From: Silene latifolia
Taxonomy: Eukaryota > Streptophyta > Magnoliopsida > Caryophyllales > Caryophyllaceae
DNA length: 64,000 bases
Direction: 5' to 3'
Assembly (NCBI RefSeq): GCF_048544455.1
Contig: NC_133538.1
Location: 452,551,311-452,615,310 of the forward strand
The translations under genes and the position numbers were made by a program. Below the pieces are notes generated by a model. That model saw nothing but the letters and a program-made list of their open reading frames with translations, was not told the origin of the DNA and did not search any database. The number at the start of each line of letters is the position of its first letter. Position 1 is the first letter of the stretch. This document shows positions 46,922 to 59,160 of this stretch, in pieces.

Positions 46922-48550
46922 TCACTCCTGCTGCTGCTGCTCATCCATCATCTCATCTCCATCACCACCCGAGGTACTTGCCCCTAAAGCCCCAAGACCC
47001 GCACCATCCCCTGCTCCAACCTCTGGACTCTCATACCATGGGGTCAAACCGCCAAAAGCAAAGGACTGTGGTGTCCCCCATGCAGAAATGTCCACCCCGT
47101 AAGAGTGGAAAACCCCACTGTAGTCCCCAACTCCTCTCCACCACACTGGATGTGGTCCCTCAGTCCCAATACCCTGAGTATATGCCATCTCATGCATGTT
47201 CCGGAGCGTCAAGGTAGAGCACACTCTCTCTGCCAAGTAGCTCGAACGTGTCTCTGGGGTATCAAGGTAGGGATAACAAGGAAATGGGTGCTGTGGTGGT
47301 GCTGCTGGCTGTGGTTGGGTCTCAGTTGTCCTCTCCCTCACCCGACGTGGTCCTCTCCCCAACCTGGGTCTATCCTCTGCCGCTCTCACATTCTCCCCCT
47401 TCTTCGACTCGGGCATAACCTGAAGGATCGTATCATCAATGAGGTATGTCTGTGTCGACCGAGGTGCATCCTCATCCTCCTCCTCATCAGAATCAACCGC
47501 ATCCAAAGGCTCAGTCGGTGGGAGGTGTACAGGAGCTGGTATCCTCATCCAGCTCATACCCCACACCCTCCATGCTAGGCTACCATCCGCCATGGTTCTC
47601 AACCATTTCAGGTCGAAGTAGTAATCTCTGTCCATGGTAGGCACCGGGGTGGATAAGGGAACGTACTCAGAGGAAGCCTCAAAGGGGGTTATCTTTTCAG
47701 CCAACCGAGTGGCAAAAGCACCACAACTCAAGTACCGAGTGGTAGAAGAAGCCCTCAAAGCAAGGTTGGCACAGACCATAGCAGGAGCATTAAAGACCAC
47801 CTTCTCGGTCCGCTCCGGGTTAACATAAGCCATCAAAAGCAATAAATCGTGAGAGTTTAACTTACTCATATCAGGCCTCTCATAAAGAATATTCGATATG
47901 GAACGAAGAAAGATCCTCAAAGTAACATGTTGCACATCATTAATCAACATGTTGCTGGCGGTGGGAGCTGACTTCCCAGTAAGGCAAGGCATAAGGTGGC
48001 AAACCCCGCACTCAGCTAGAATATCACGGAAAGATCCCTTGGGAGGCTTGCCCAACCCAAGGTGAGAAGCAAAGAGGTCCATGGTTAAAATAAAACTCGT
48101 GTTCATAAGACGGAACTGGACAGACTGCTCAGCCGGCTCGTATTTAAACGAGCTCATGAACTCCAGGGTCAGAAAAGCATAGGAATGTTTCCGCAAACGG
48201 TACAACCCAGTGAATCCTAAGGTCTCAAAAATACGACGGACATCCGTCTCAATCCCCAGGTCCTCTAGAAGAGTGGTGTCCACACAGCGAGTGGGTCTCA
48301 TTTTTCGTTTCTGGAAAGCTACAAACCTCTCCTTCTGTTTGTAGTCCACAAAGACTACCGAAGGATACTCTGGTACTGACGGTACTACTGGTCCGCTACC
48401 CTCCCCAACTTCGGGTTGAGAAGCCCTTCCCCTCTTACTTTGTCGAGTTCCCAAGTTTAGTCTCGGCATCTGTTTCAGCATATAATTTAAGTACACACAC
48501 ATAGGCACCAAAACATGTAATTTACACAAATTAAGCATGGAGTAAAACAT
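46922..48550 (-). CDS. Intact Athila-type ORF protein carried by family B (542 codons)
   Basis: An uninterrupted frame of 542 codons. A methionine at codon 28 (48469), starting M-P-R-L-N-L-G-T-R, is a likelier start than the first one, since the 27 residues before it look unlike the rest. The region at about residues 75-318 matches the Athila 3' ORFs here in order: F-L-T-L-E-F-M-S-S-F, F-R-L-M-N-T-S-F-I-L-T-M, L-R-I-F-L-R-S-I-S-N-I-L-Y-E-R, L-L-M-A-Y-V-N. An acidic patch (D-S-D-E-E-E-D-E-D), an Arg/Pro-rich part and a Gln-rich end follow. No membrane segment, zinc finger or catalytic motif was seen. It is alone inside an element that otherwise lacks coding capacity, so it may serve the element or simply be a recent passenger. 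Function of the family is unknown to me. Confidence 0.85.
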   Translation of the reverse strand: MFYSMLNLCKLHVLVPMCVYLNYMLKQMPRLNLGTRQSKRGRASQPEVGEGSGPVVPSVPEYPSVVFVDYKQKERFVAFQKRKMRPTRCVDTTLLEDLGIETDVRRIFETLGFTGLYRLRKHSYAFLTLEFMSSFKYEPAEQSVQFRLMNTSFILTMDLFASHLGLGKPPKGSFRDILAECGVCHLMPCLTGKSAPTASNMLINDVQHVTLRIFLRSISNILYERPDMSKLNSHDLLLLMAYVNPERTEKVVFNAPAMVCANLALRASSTTRYLSCGAFATRLAEKITPFEASSEYVPLSTPVPTMDRDYYFDLKWLRTMADGSLAWRVWGMSWMRIPAPVHLPPTEPLDAVDSDEEEDEDAPRSTQTYLIDDTILQVMPESKKGENVRAAEDRPRLGRGPRRVRERTTETQPQPAAPPQHPFPCYPYLDTPETRSSYLAERVCSTLTLRNMHEMAYTQGIGTEGPHPVWWRGVGDYSGVFHSYGVDISAWGTPQSFAFGGLTPWYESPEVGAGDGAGLGALGASTSGGDGDEMMDEQQQQE

Positions 48551-50651
48551 CTATGTACGCACTATCACCAACAATTTCCCAAGTTACGAGTAAAATTCAA
48601 ATTCTCTAAAGTTCAGACGGTCTTTACAGCTGCGAAAAATTTAGCATAATTATCATGAATTACTCAACTACTACATCTTTCAACACATGGCTCAAATACA
48701 ACCACATATATACTTGAAATCACGTAAAACATTCTTGTATGCTCATAGAAAAGAGTAACCAAGCACACACTATTACTGACAATCCAAGCTATAAGTGAAC
48801 TTCTCAATTCTAGTCATCAGACGGTCTCTACAGCTGTAACAATTTTGACATATTTAGCATGAATTAACATCACTGATACTATTCAAAGGTTTAACCCTTA
48901 ACACATAGTCATATTCAACACAAAATTCCAATCATAGAAAACGAATTTCAATTTGGGGAACTTTTAAGACGGAGTTTTTAAGGCAAATTTCGAGGTGAAA
49001 ATCACAAAATTCAAGTTCCCACATGATATATGCAACATATAATACTCAATTTCATCACTCAATCATGTAAAAGACACCCAAAAATCAAATTGATTTCACA
49101 AACCCTAGAGAATTCGTCCCCAAATTTTGTAATTTCTATTCAATTTTTAGTACAATAAACAACAACAATCATAAAAGGGAAGCATGTGGATCATATTACA
49201 ACAATTACAAGCAACTTTTCTTCCATATAAACCGAAATTTCAAATTTTTCTACCATTACAATTGTCTCTAAGTGATGAAACATTAAAATAGGAAAGAAAT
49301 TCATAACTTAAACAATTAGGAAGTGCAAGAACGAATCAAAGCAATGAAAACTACCCAAATTAATCACCACAACCACAAGATACAAGAGTTTTAGGGAGGT
49401 TTAGGAGATTAGGGTTATGAAAGATGAAGAGGAAATAAGAAGAATGAGGAATAACAAGGGTTTTATGAATCCCGCGGAAGCTCCTGTACTGTAGCCTACT
49501 CGATCGACTGCCTTAGGTACTCGATCGAGTGCCCTCTACTCGATCGAGTAGGCGCTATTTCATCGAGTAACCGTGGGAAATTCCTACGTCTCGACGTCAT
49601 AGCTTCCTAACTAGATCGAGTGAGGTCTACTCGGTCTAGTAAGTACTTACACTCGGTCAAGTAAGGTTGAGTACATGGTCAGAATTACAAAATTAACTGA
49701 AGATTCCTGCAAAACAAGGTCACGTGTCGATTCCAAACCAAGTTCGGAACTTGTCACTGGTTATCGTACTTATTCATATAATACCATTACTACTCTAATA
49801 TATCGTACGGTCTCATCAAATAAGATTCATATCACACTATGCTACAACGAACTTCACACAATATGGTTTACCTGCTACCGAGTCATCCATGTATGCAATT
49901 ATGTCATTATATCATGTCTAAACTTGTTTTACCACATTGCTAACAAACTTATATTCACGTCACTTGAAACACATAATTAACGATAAATTTCCATGCGTCA
50001 TCCAAGTGTATCAGCAATATGTTCAAGCCTCAGTATAAACAAATCAATCTATTCAAGCTAATTACATCACATACGAAAACTTTCAACTGTTCATATATTA
50101 CATGCATCCATTATTATTTTCGATAATTCTCATTATAGCTCAAAACTTCTTCAACTAGCATTTTCATGGCTACTGTAAGACTTATGGACTCGTATAGGAC
50201 CACCACTACTAACTGCCTGAAACAAATACAGACATTACCACATTCCATTTCACAGCACACACTTTTACTCTTTTCACATACTTCTATCGTATAAACCTTT
50301 CACGTTCCTTATTATCATCACATACACACACCAAATCTTTCAAGTTTTCACCATACACAATTCTAACATCACTATGATGCCCACCTTAACTTCAACAAGG
50401 CTCAACCATTAGCACTACTAGTTAAACCATCCTACACTTTGAACACATATTTGGTGACTCCACATTCCTATACCCAGTGACTGGCTTAAGTACAATGGGG
50501 CCAAGATTTTGAAATGAGGGCACCTACTCACCCAAAACCTAGCATCAGCTGGGGCTCCCATTATAAATACACCAGGTTCATTTTATTGGACTCACTACGT
50601 TCATTAGGTTCATTTGTTACAGGTTCCAAAATCGTCACTCTGATACCACTT
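48551..50651 (-). other. Family B 5' interior (leader), non-coding
   Basis: 2.1 kb from the primer site to the ORF, AT-rich, with no gag motifs. A palindrome cluster (three intact, several decayed such as CTCGGTCAAGTAAGG) lies at 49498-49665. A phrase CAGACGGTCT(C/T)TACAGCTG is repeated at 48616 and 48828, within a longer diverged duplication of about 210 bases. Confidence 0.7.
50638..50648 (-). promoter_or_regulatory. Primer-binding site (initiator-Met tRNA), family B
   Basis: Minus strand TGGTATCAGAG, three bases from the 5' LTR. An exact match for the initiator-Met type, unlike the Asp type used by the Athila elements. Confidence 0.9.
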
Positions 50652-51977
50652 TGTGACACCCCCATATACCAAGGAGCCTTTTTAACACCTTCCCTAGCAT
50701 ATAAGGACATCACCATCTCGGTTGCCCGAGGAAAGTAATCATCAAAGGTCAATAAAATAACGTTAAACTGCTTTACAAGCGTTACAACCAAACTGTTAAA
50801 ATAAAGATACAACTCATCACTATATCCTACTTCCTGTCATAACTCGTGAGGACTCATCCCAGCCCGGACTCCAGCAATCATCCAAGACAACACCTGCTAA
50901 GACTGACTGCTCACCATAAGGGATCACGGCAGACACAACAAACAAACAGGCAACCACACAAGGTCAGTAACTGAGATAAAACACCATAATCCTGACCAAC
51001 TTGTAACAAGAACAACCAAACACACACACGGTCACCATCACTTCAACTAAACACCGTCACCAACTGTCCATTGGACGAGCCCTGCCAGTGGGGGACCGCA
51101 GTCGTTCCCACCTAAGCCCCGCTCATCATATCGAGCGATAACCCCGTCCCATTAATGTGCACATCCCCTCCCGTGGCGGGTTCCACGGAGGGCAAAACTA
51201 GGGCGTGAAGCCACTCCCGCAAGTGACTCCACTCAGCCGAGGACGCACCTCGAGAACCAGAGACAATCAATCACAGACATCTGCAAAACAACAACAACCT
51301 ACAATCTGTATACACCGATTAATTACCGCATATACTCTACCACACACACTCACAACAACAACAACACCACAAACACGACACAACAACCGACACACTAGAC
51401 CAACCACAGAAACTGAGTAGGCGAACCTACCTTTAAGCGACTGCAACGGTTCCATATCCTCACACGTAAGACCCAACAATCAAGCAACACCTATACACAC
51501 AATACAATCATCTATCACTAACATTATAACCCTAACTGAAAACACAAAGACACGGATGATGATGACGACATACCTATATGAGGAAATATGGCAAAGGACC
51601 GCTACCCGACTCAAGTTATGCACTCCTATGGCACAAGGACCTTCAAAGGCTCCCATGGAAGGTATTTGGTGAAGGAAGGAGGAAGAGACGCCATTTAGGT
51701 TTAGAAGAAAGAGGCGGAAATGATTTGCGGTTTTAAGAAAACACGATTATAAACCCTCGCTGAAAAGACGCTACTCGATCGAGTAACTAACGTACTCGAT
51801 CGAGTGGCCCCTACTCGATCGAGTATCCAAGCTACTCGATCGAGTAGCCTCTACTCTATCGAGTACCACCCATAACTCAAGACACAAGCTAACTTTGGCA
51901 CGTATTCCTAAGGACTATTACTGCTCCCAAGGTCAGTCAATACTGGTCAACGGATTCCTAAAAGGGCGGGTATTACA
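50652..51977 (-). repeat. Family B 5' LTR (1326 bp)
   Basis: Minus strand TGTAATACCCGCC to GGGGGTGTCACA, followed on its outer side by the GCAAG duplication. A palindrome cluster at 51770-51870 has four intact members, including the perfect 16-base palindrome CTACTCGATCGAGTAG, and one decayed member. Confidence 0.93.
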
Positions 51978-51982
51978 GCAAG

Positions 51983-53211
51983 ACCAACAAAATCGGACTC
52001 TCTCGTGGTCACTCTTCTCTCATGAAGCAAAGGGTGAATAATATATGTGAAAAAAATAAAGAGAAACAGTCACTCACCTAACTGCGACCTACATAGCATG
52101 CATGCAACAAAAATGAAAGACGATTCAAGTACTAATGCACACACTCCAACCAATAATGTCCGTCACAGCCGAGGGCTTACAAATGATATGGGAATAGTGA
52201 GGCTCAGGTGAGAGAAGGTAAAACAAGTTATGGTAATGTGGAGGTAAAAGCGCCAAGCTAGCTCCTAAACAGGACCATATAAGACCGTCTGAATCTCAAC
52301 TAACTGAAAAATAAAGTACAAGTGCCCTTCATTTGGCACACAGCTCACTAATCATATACACTACCTCCTCAAAAATATGGAATAAAATGGAGGCGTGAGA
52401 CCGTCACAATATAAAAGTGAACACAGACGGACTCAAAATCAATCCAGCTCAAAATTTCCAACTTTCATACTTCCTGGTTTTCACTAAACAACGTGATTTC
52501 TTCTTTTTTTTTTCTTTTTTTTTTCTTTTCACGTTTTTCTTTTTTTCTCTTTTCAATTTCAATTTTTTTTTCAATTTTTTTCATTCTCATTCTCCCTTCC
52601 TTTATTTACACCAACTCCAATCAAAATGATACGGGCCGAACTGCAGACGGAAAATCATACCACAAAAGACATGCTAAACTAGCTTGACTAGGCAGGCTCA
52701 GTTTGGGATGTAACTAATGTATCAAAAAGGCAAGTTTTGGCTTAAGTGGAGCTAAATGGGTGAAGAATATAAGAAAAGGGCAAAATTTGCAAGCACCTCC
52801 CTGCATGTGACACCGACCACAAACCCGAATGTGTGCATTTGACGAGAAACCGAATGTCATAAATGTGCAAAAATGATGAACATGCTATGCAAGGAGTACT
52901 AGTCTCAATTCCTAATGAACTGGTCATGAATGTCACCAGTTATGGGCTCTAAAACTCAGAAATTTTAAAGTAGGTTGCCAATTTATCAGGTCAAGTCTAA
53001 ACAGTCAGCTATATTTGAACAAAAATTCGTAGATTATGCGTATGACAAAGCTAATAACCATCAACGAAAGTGCAAGGCTCAAGTAAAATGACAAGTTATA
53101 GTGCAGTTTCATCACGGAAATCAACCGTTCCGACTCAACCTATATGCAAAAATAAACGTGAATATTTTTTTGAATTTTGAAATTTTTCTAATTTTTTTGG
53201 TTTTTTGATTT
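51983..53211 (-). other. Athila (-) 3' untranslated region, right piece
   Basis: Continues the Athila element after family B. A T-rich low-complexity stretch lies at 52497-52590. A block near 53150-53215 (AAAATCAAAAAACC-type on the minus strand) matches the plus-strand Athila just after its 3' ORF (about 37215-37255). No coding region. Confidence 0.75.
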
Positions 53212-54355
53212 TTAATGAAATAAATAAACAATGCAAGCTGAAATAGTGCCCATGAGCTTCTCTCCCTGAGCCTGGAAGTACTTGGCGGTCAGATAAGCGA
53301 TGTTGAGGGTAAAGGGACCCTCGCCGTCGATGTTCAGGTAACCGCCTAAGATGGAGAGCACGTTGTTGTTGATGTTGTTTGGCTCCTTTTGGCCAAAAAT
53401 AGTGCTCCCCATCAGTCTAAAAAAGTAACGGGCGGGGGGTAGGTGGACCTGAGCGAGCTTTCGCTCGTGAAAAGGGGTCTGTGCCAAAGCCCGCCAAAGA
53501 AGACTAATGACCTTCCTAGGGGCAACAGTGGTGCCCTTAAAGGAAAGGCCGAGTTGGGTACCAAACTCCTCAAGTGTCATGGAAAAGGTCCGGTTATACA
53601 ACCGGAAGGACACGGAAAGACTAGTAGGGACAGCGTCGTGTGCCCCTCAGGAGAAGGTAAAGGAGCTGAAGAAATCAAGGCTCAGCTTCCTGAAAGTGTG
53701 GCCACTCATAGTGATGAGTCCTCGGCCATCCCCATGCCCCGTAAAAGCTCACAAACTGGCTTGTAGAAGCTGAGCCTCTGAAGTGACGTACGGCAAAGAA
53801 AGCGCGTAGGGGGAAAGTCACAGTCAACTAAGTCATAAAACCTCTTACAATGAACACCATTAATAAAAATTACCTGGGGGAACGCAGGGTGAGAGTCAAG
53901 AGTGTCATCCACTAGGATCGTAAAACAGCCAGCAGCAGGTGTAGCACGACCACGACCGCGACCCCAGCCTCTAGAACCTGAAGTAGAAGACCGTCCACTG
54001 ACGGTACGAGGAACTAGAGCCGCCCGTAAAGCAGCTGCGACTGCGGGTGAGTCCGCCACGTGTGCTCACCGTGGTCAAGTAGAGGCGTGGGCTTCACCGT
54101 GACCGCCACTGAGGAAGAAAGGCTAGCAACAGTGCTAGCAGTAGTAGTAGCTGTGACTGAGGTGGTAGCTAAAACAGGGCTAGCAGCAGTGCTAGCAGGT
54201 GTAAAAACGGTACCAGCAGCAGAGACTAAGAACACAGGGGCTGCGGTACTAACAGGAGTGGAGGCGGTGGTGACAGCAGGGACCACTGTCTCGGACAAGG
54301 ACGGACTAGAAGTCGAGCTAGTGGAAGGCACATAGCTAGAATCCATCCTGAACAA
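53212..54355 (-). pseudogene. Athila-type 3' ORF, minus-strand copy, frameshifted and shortened
   Basis: Starts near 54346 with M-D-S-S-Y-V-P-S-T-S and a long Ser/Thr/Val-rich segment. Frameshifts near 54060 and 53715 and a TGA near 53645 break it. The conserved core is clear in the last third: F-R-L-Y-N-R-T-F-S-M-T-L-E-E-F, P-P-A-R-Y-F-F-R-L-M-G-S-T-I-F-G-Q-K-E and L-G-G-Y-L-N, close to the plus-strand copy. It stops at 53212 soon after that core, where the plus-strand copy goes on for another 230 codons, so the C-terminal half has been deleted. Confidence 0.82.
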
Positions 54356-55445
54356 ATAGGGCAGGGGAATTTGATAAGAAAACAGCAGTTAAACAGCATG
54401 AAAACAGCGTGAAAACAGCAGGTAAACAGCATTAGGAGAAGGGTAGCAGATTAAAAAACATTGGAAACCAATTAAGCAAATGGCAGCAGCAAAAAACCAG
54501 TATACAGTCGAAAATTTCGACTGTAATTAGCCCTAATCGCAAATTTTCCCATAAAATTCGAATTAATCATGTAAAAATCAATGAGGCGAGGGAATTAAGC
54601 ATCAAGTAAGACAAATTAGCCATTGAATCAAAATTATAGTCGAAAAATTTGACCTAATATGAACATCGAAACCCTAATTCCTAATCTACTTCATAAAAAG
54701 CAAAATTAATGAAATTAAATTGCAAGGAAGTGTAGGAATTACTTACTTGATGATTAGGGACCTACAAAGAACAATTAATCGACAATCAACAAGCAAAATG
54801 GGCGATTTTTGATCGAAAAACCGCGGAATCGTAATTCCTCTAATAGACCAAGTAGAACAGCGTAAATCAAAGGGAAAACAAAGGGCAAATGACGATTAAT
54901 TTGCAATAAACAAGATGTAGGTGGTGGATTTAGTAAATGGGCAAGAAAAATGCAGGATTTGGGGTTTCTTTGGTCGCAAACAAGATAATGAATTAATAAG
55001 AAAAATAAGAGAGTTAAAGGGACTCCCTGCGCGTAATTTCCAAAATTACTCGATCAAGTGGTTTAAAACTACTCGATCGAGGACTTCTTGTATTCATCTA
55101 CTCGATCGAGTAAAAAGTTACACGATCGAGAACTCCCCTTTACAGCTTTTGTCAATCGAGTAACTTGGGATCATTCGATCGAATAGAATTCACTCGATCG
55201 AGTACAAAAAGTACTCGATCGAGCTCTTTTCCTCGTGTAATCTCTTGAAATTACGTATAATTCCCCAAACCTGCATAAAAACACTCGCAAAAATATCTCA
55301 AAGTACCAAATACGAGTAATAACAGTTTATAGTTTTCTAATCTATGCTAAAAATGTCCACATTCTAATTGTCCTAATTAAAAGCAATAAATAAAATTCAA
55401 CGGGAAATAAAAAATTATTTTTACAAATTGCTACACGGGGCATTT
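54356..55445 (-). other. Athila (-) spacer with palindrome array
   Basis: Non-coding region corresponding in place to 34534-35487 of the plus-strand copy. Six intact CGATCGA palindromes and two or three decayed ones (CTCGATCAAGT, GTCAATCGAGT) lie at 55047-55225, in the ACTCGATCGAGT flavour. Confidence 0.8.
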
Positions 55446-56076
55446 CTCCGCTCACTTCTCAAAGCATTTTAGTAGCCCCTCGAAGGGCTTCTGACTGGAG
55501 GACGTCACCTCAGCAACATTAATCGTCCTCTTCAATTTCCATGAGCTCGAACTCGAATTGCTAAGAGTTAAATAGTTGACGTCCACATACACACGAACTT
55601 TTCTCGTCCTTACTCCTTTCTCACCAGCTTTAACATCATCGCTCCCACCTTGACTGACATTAATTGCACAAAAACCATTGACAGCTCCTTCATTATCTTC
55701 ATCTGTACCTACAGTAAGGAAAACAGACGAACTTTCCTCCTTTTTGCTCTCAACCTGAGGCGGAGGGGTCACAATAGTAGCACAATATTCCAAATTTTAA
55801 TTTGGAGTGTCAATGGGAGGGTCAATAGAAGAGAGGGCATTGCAAGGCTGAGCTTGCATGGGAGCCCTTCGGAACTTAGACTGATGGAATATCAATTCCC
55901 CGTCCCCAATCTGGAAAGTCAATGTCTTGCCCCCGACGTCTATCACTGCACGGACAGTAAATAAAAATGGTCGCCCTAAAATAATAGGGGTATGGGCATC
56001 TTCGGGGATGTCAAGTACAACGAAGTCGACGGGAATAAAGAACCTCCCGATCTTAACAGGTATGTCTTCTATGACA
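55446..56076 (-). pseudogene. Athila protease C-terminal half and following unknown region
   Basis: Reading leftwards from the solo LTR junction: I-G-R-F-F-I-P-V-D-F-V-V-L-D, then T-P-I-I-L-G-R-P-F-L, the second half of the Athila protease. A TAA near 55795 is followed in the same frame by 113 codons rich in Glu, Ser and Val that end G-L-L-K-C-F-E-K at 55452. In autonomous relatives reverse transcriptase would follow; here the coding region simply ends. The last part matches no domain I recognise and may be formed by the deletion junction. Confidence 0.78.
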
Positions 56077-56889
56077 CCTAGTGTGACACCCCGCGATAAA
56101 GCGGAAAAATATAACTAATAAATTATAGCGGAAATTTGAGATATTTTAAAAACTTTTAAATTACTAGTTAAAGATTAACACGCGGGTGCCAAAAACGAAA
56201 TGAAACAAAAACGATAATAGACAAATTTAGGTTATTACAACCCAAGTCTAGAAAGCGGGGAAAAGATATCCCCAAATAAGCAGATAAGGGTTTTAGAAAC
56301 TAGAAACTAAGGTCCAAGGGTTTAGTTCTCGCTAGCCCCACGTCTTCCCCACGTAAGCATATTCACCACCTGTCATTCATGTAAACATGAATGCCACAGT
56401 CAGTGGGGAGTAACTCAAGGTTCTCCCAGCCACAATATGTTGAACGAACATAACAAAGAACATAAACAAACAATCATATTAGATAAGACATGAGTGAATC
56501 GAATCATAACTAAACATGGGATCATACGTGTTTAAACCAACAAGGAATAAAGAAATGATGGAATAAACAGGTAAGGCATAAGCAACAATAATTAAATGGA
56601 GAAGAAAGACAAAGAAACAGACACGACCACTTAGCCACGAGCACGTATTTCAAGGAGATATGACCATAGTAACCATCCAAATAATGTAAGACATTTATTA
56701 CTCATAGACTATAATTTCCCCGGGTAGGACTACGATAATAATACGGTCCTAGTCTAAATCTGCAGATTCTCAGGTGTACATCCCGATTTGACGTGTGCCA
56801 GCACAGCACGCACCCAAGACTCGACTACTAAGGAGACCGAGTGCCCCAATCGCTAGAACAGCACGAAAGTGGCGGAAAGACTAAGATAA

Positions 56890-57010
56890 GACTCACTTGC
56901 CAGAACAGCACAAGTGGCCAAAAGCCGTACTTTCCAGAACAGCACAAGTAGGCCAAACCGTACTTGCCAGAACAGCACAAGTAGGTCAAACCCGTGCTTG
57001 CCAAAACAAC
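56890..57010. repeat. About 32-bp tandem repeats in the solo LTR
   Basis: Four units built on CCAGAACAGCACAAG (one with CCAAAACAACACAAG). It is the inverse-strand relative of the GTTCTGCC block in the other family A LTRs, with different unit number. Confidence 0.8.
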
Positions 57011-59090
57011 ACAAGCAGGACAAAAATGTATGTCAAGCACGTACGATGGTAATATGGCATTTCTACAAGAATACGACTCTTACAAGTAATTATTTATAAT
57101 AATCTTTTCATGCTTGTAACATATAAATAAACATTTCATTTCATAATTATACATGCCGGTTAAATAGAATAAACAAATACAACAAACAAGTACATGGGAC
57201 GGGATTATTAATGTCACACTCATACTCATGGCTTGCATCTCACCATAAGTACGGATGGGAGCATCGGTCCCGACGATCGTATCGCAACTAGAGGGCCTAT
57301 GGCTCACCCCTAGAGTCCGATAGGACCACGACTCACACCACCGAACAATACAAGACATTATCAAGGATATGACCCTTCACAAATAATTATTTAATAATAC
57401 TAACTCATACTTGTCTTATATTAACAGATATTCCATTTTCTAATTTAACATGCCGGTTAAATGAAATTTGATAAATGATAATGAATAAATTACGTTATAT
57501 GAAATTACGGAATAAAACGTGACCAAGCACACATGACTCATTCATGAGCCCAACATGTGAACCATCATAAGCCCAAGCAAAGAAACAAAGGAAGCCCAAC
57601 CAAATTAACAAAACAAATCCACTTGATTGAATATGACAACCCCAACCAAATAAACATGTAAAGCCCAATAAATAGGATGTGTGAAAGGACGATAATTAAC
57701 GGATTACTTGTATAGAACACGAGACGGGAATTAATAATATTTTAATTAAACTAAACTAACGTCCAACCAGGAATATGGTAAACCCAACAAATAAAGCCCA
57801 AGGGCCCAAAAGAATAAATATATACGAGATCGATAGGTAATGAATTACGTTATAGAAATTACGAGACGGTTATTTAAATAATTTCAAGTAAACAAAACTA
57901 GCGCCAAAACACAACTCGACCCAGGACACAAGGGACCATTGAACGGCCCCGTACCCGTTTCCCTACACCCAACCATCAAACTTGTCCAAAAGCCACCCAA
58001 AACCGAGACAAACAACTCAACCAACCACCCAAAATACGAGCTTAACACCTACCTCAACACCCTCCCACAACCGTCCTTAAAACAGCTCCAAAACAGAGCC
58101 ATGAAACCAGCCGATAAACCCTCTTCTCAGCCTGCAACGATCACCCACAAACACTGCCACGGCTGCCGAACAGCCGTGAAACCACACCAGGCTCCAAACA
58201 GAGACTTAAACAGCCTATGTTACGGTTTTTAAGGCTGAATTCAGCAGTCCATTCAATTCAAATTCAAGACGGAAAAAGGTACGACTATAGCATGAATGAC
58301 CACCACAATTTTACTATAATAAACTCAGAAAACCAGAGGAAGGGCAGCAAGCAAAAGCACAATTTCAGACGAAAAACAAAAGACGGATTCGAGATGAAAA
58401 GAGTATGACTATAACCAGGATAGCGTCATTAGTCTCTGCCATAAATGAGCCCAGAAACCAGCAAGGAAAGCATATGGAAAATTCGAAATGACAACAGGAA
58501 ACACTCGTGTTTCGAAAACGACAGAACCGCGACAAATAGGCCATGGGAACGATTAATCACCAAATAAAATGACCACAAGCTTAACACAATTAATTCCACA
58601 CATGAGAAAACATATAAAGGTTGAAACTTTACGATAAATGAAGGCAAAAACCGAGGAAAAAGGGCGAATTCCCGACATATTGTCGAGTAACCTATCACCG
58701 TTACCTTTAACTCTTTCAACGAACTCGATTTTGACTCAAGGACACTCTAGACCGCCCAAGCTTGCTCCTAGGCAACACCATACACGAATTGGCAAGGATT
58801 ATCGAGCTATGAAGGAACGGCCGAACAGGAAAAAGGGGCAAGATGTCATGTTTCTTACATACAAAGAAGGAGGACGAGATGGGGAAGCCATTAGTGCAAA
58901 ATTCATGGAATTTGGTTGATAAATGAAGGAGGGATCTATGGTTGAAGGTGGTACAAATGGTGATGTACGGGTTTGTTGTTGTTGCTGCTGCATATTGTTG
59001 TTGTCGCTGCAGGTAAAGCAAAAAGAAGGAGAAGAAGAAAGGTGGGGGTGGGACACGGTATCATCAAATCCACACAATGTATTAGTATTA

Positions 59091-59160
59091 ATAATAATAA
59101 TATATAATAATAATAATAATAATAATAGTACATATGGTAGTATATATTAATAATAATAAT
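59091..59160. repeat. (TAA)n microsatellite in the solo LTR
   Basis: Interrupted TAA/AAT runs at the place equivalent to the ATT runs of the other two family A LTRs. Confidence 0.9.

Larger units (their letters stand above)
44186..51977 (-). mobile_element. Family B: LTR element with chromovirus-like ends and a single intact Athila-type ORF
   Basis: Two LTRs of about 1325 bp in direct orientation, a perfect GCAAG target duplication (44181-44185 and 51978-51982), an initiator-Met primer site and a polypurine tract define a complete 7792-bp element on the minus strand. Its 5.1 kb interior has no gag, protease, reverse transcriptase or integrase. It contains one long ORF (46922-48550) belonging to the same family as the 3' ORF of Athila elements. 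LTR starts (TGTAATACCCGCC), the primer type and a GGGGACGGAGTTC-like 3' end point to a chromovirus ancestor. It interrupts the 3' untranslated region of the minus-strand Athila element, and its close LTRs indicate a young insertion. Confidence 0.92.

Noticed and set aside
46846..47828. Several plus-strand frames of 60-157 codons opposite the family B ORF
   Set aside because: They are antisense shadows of the 542-codon ORF, whose own composition and homology support the minus strand.
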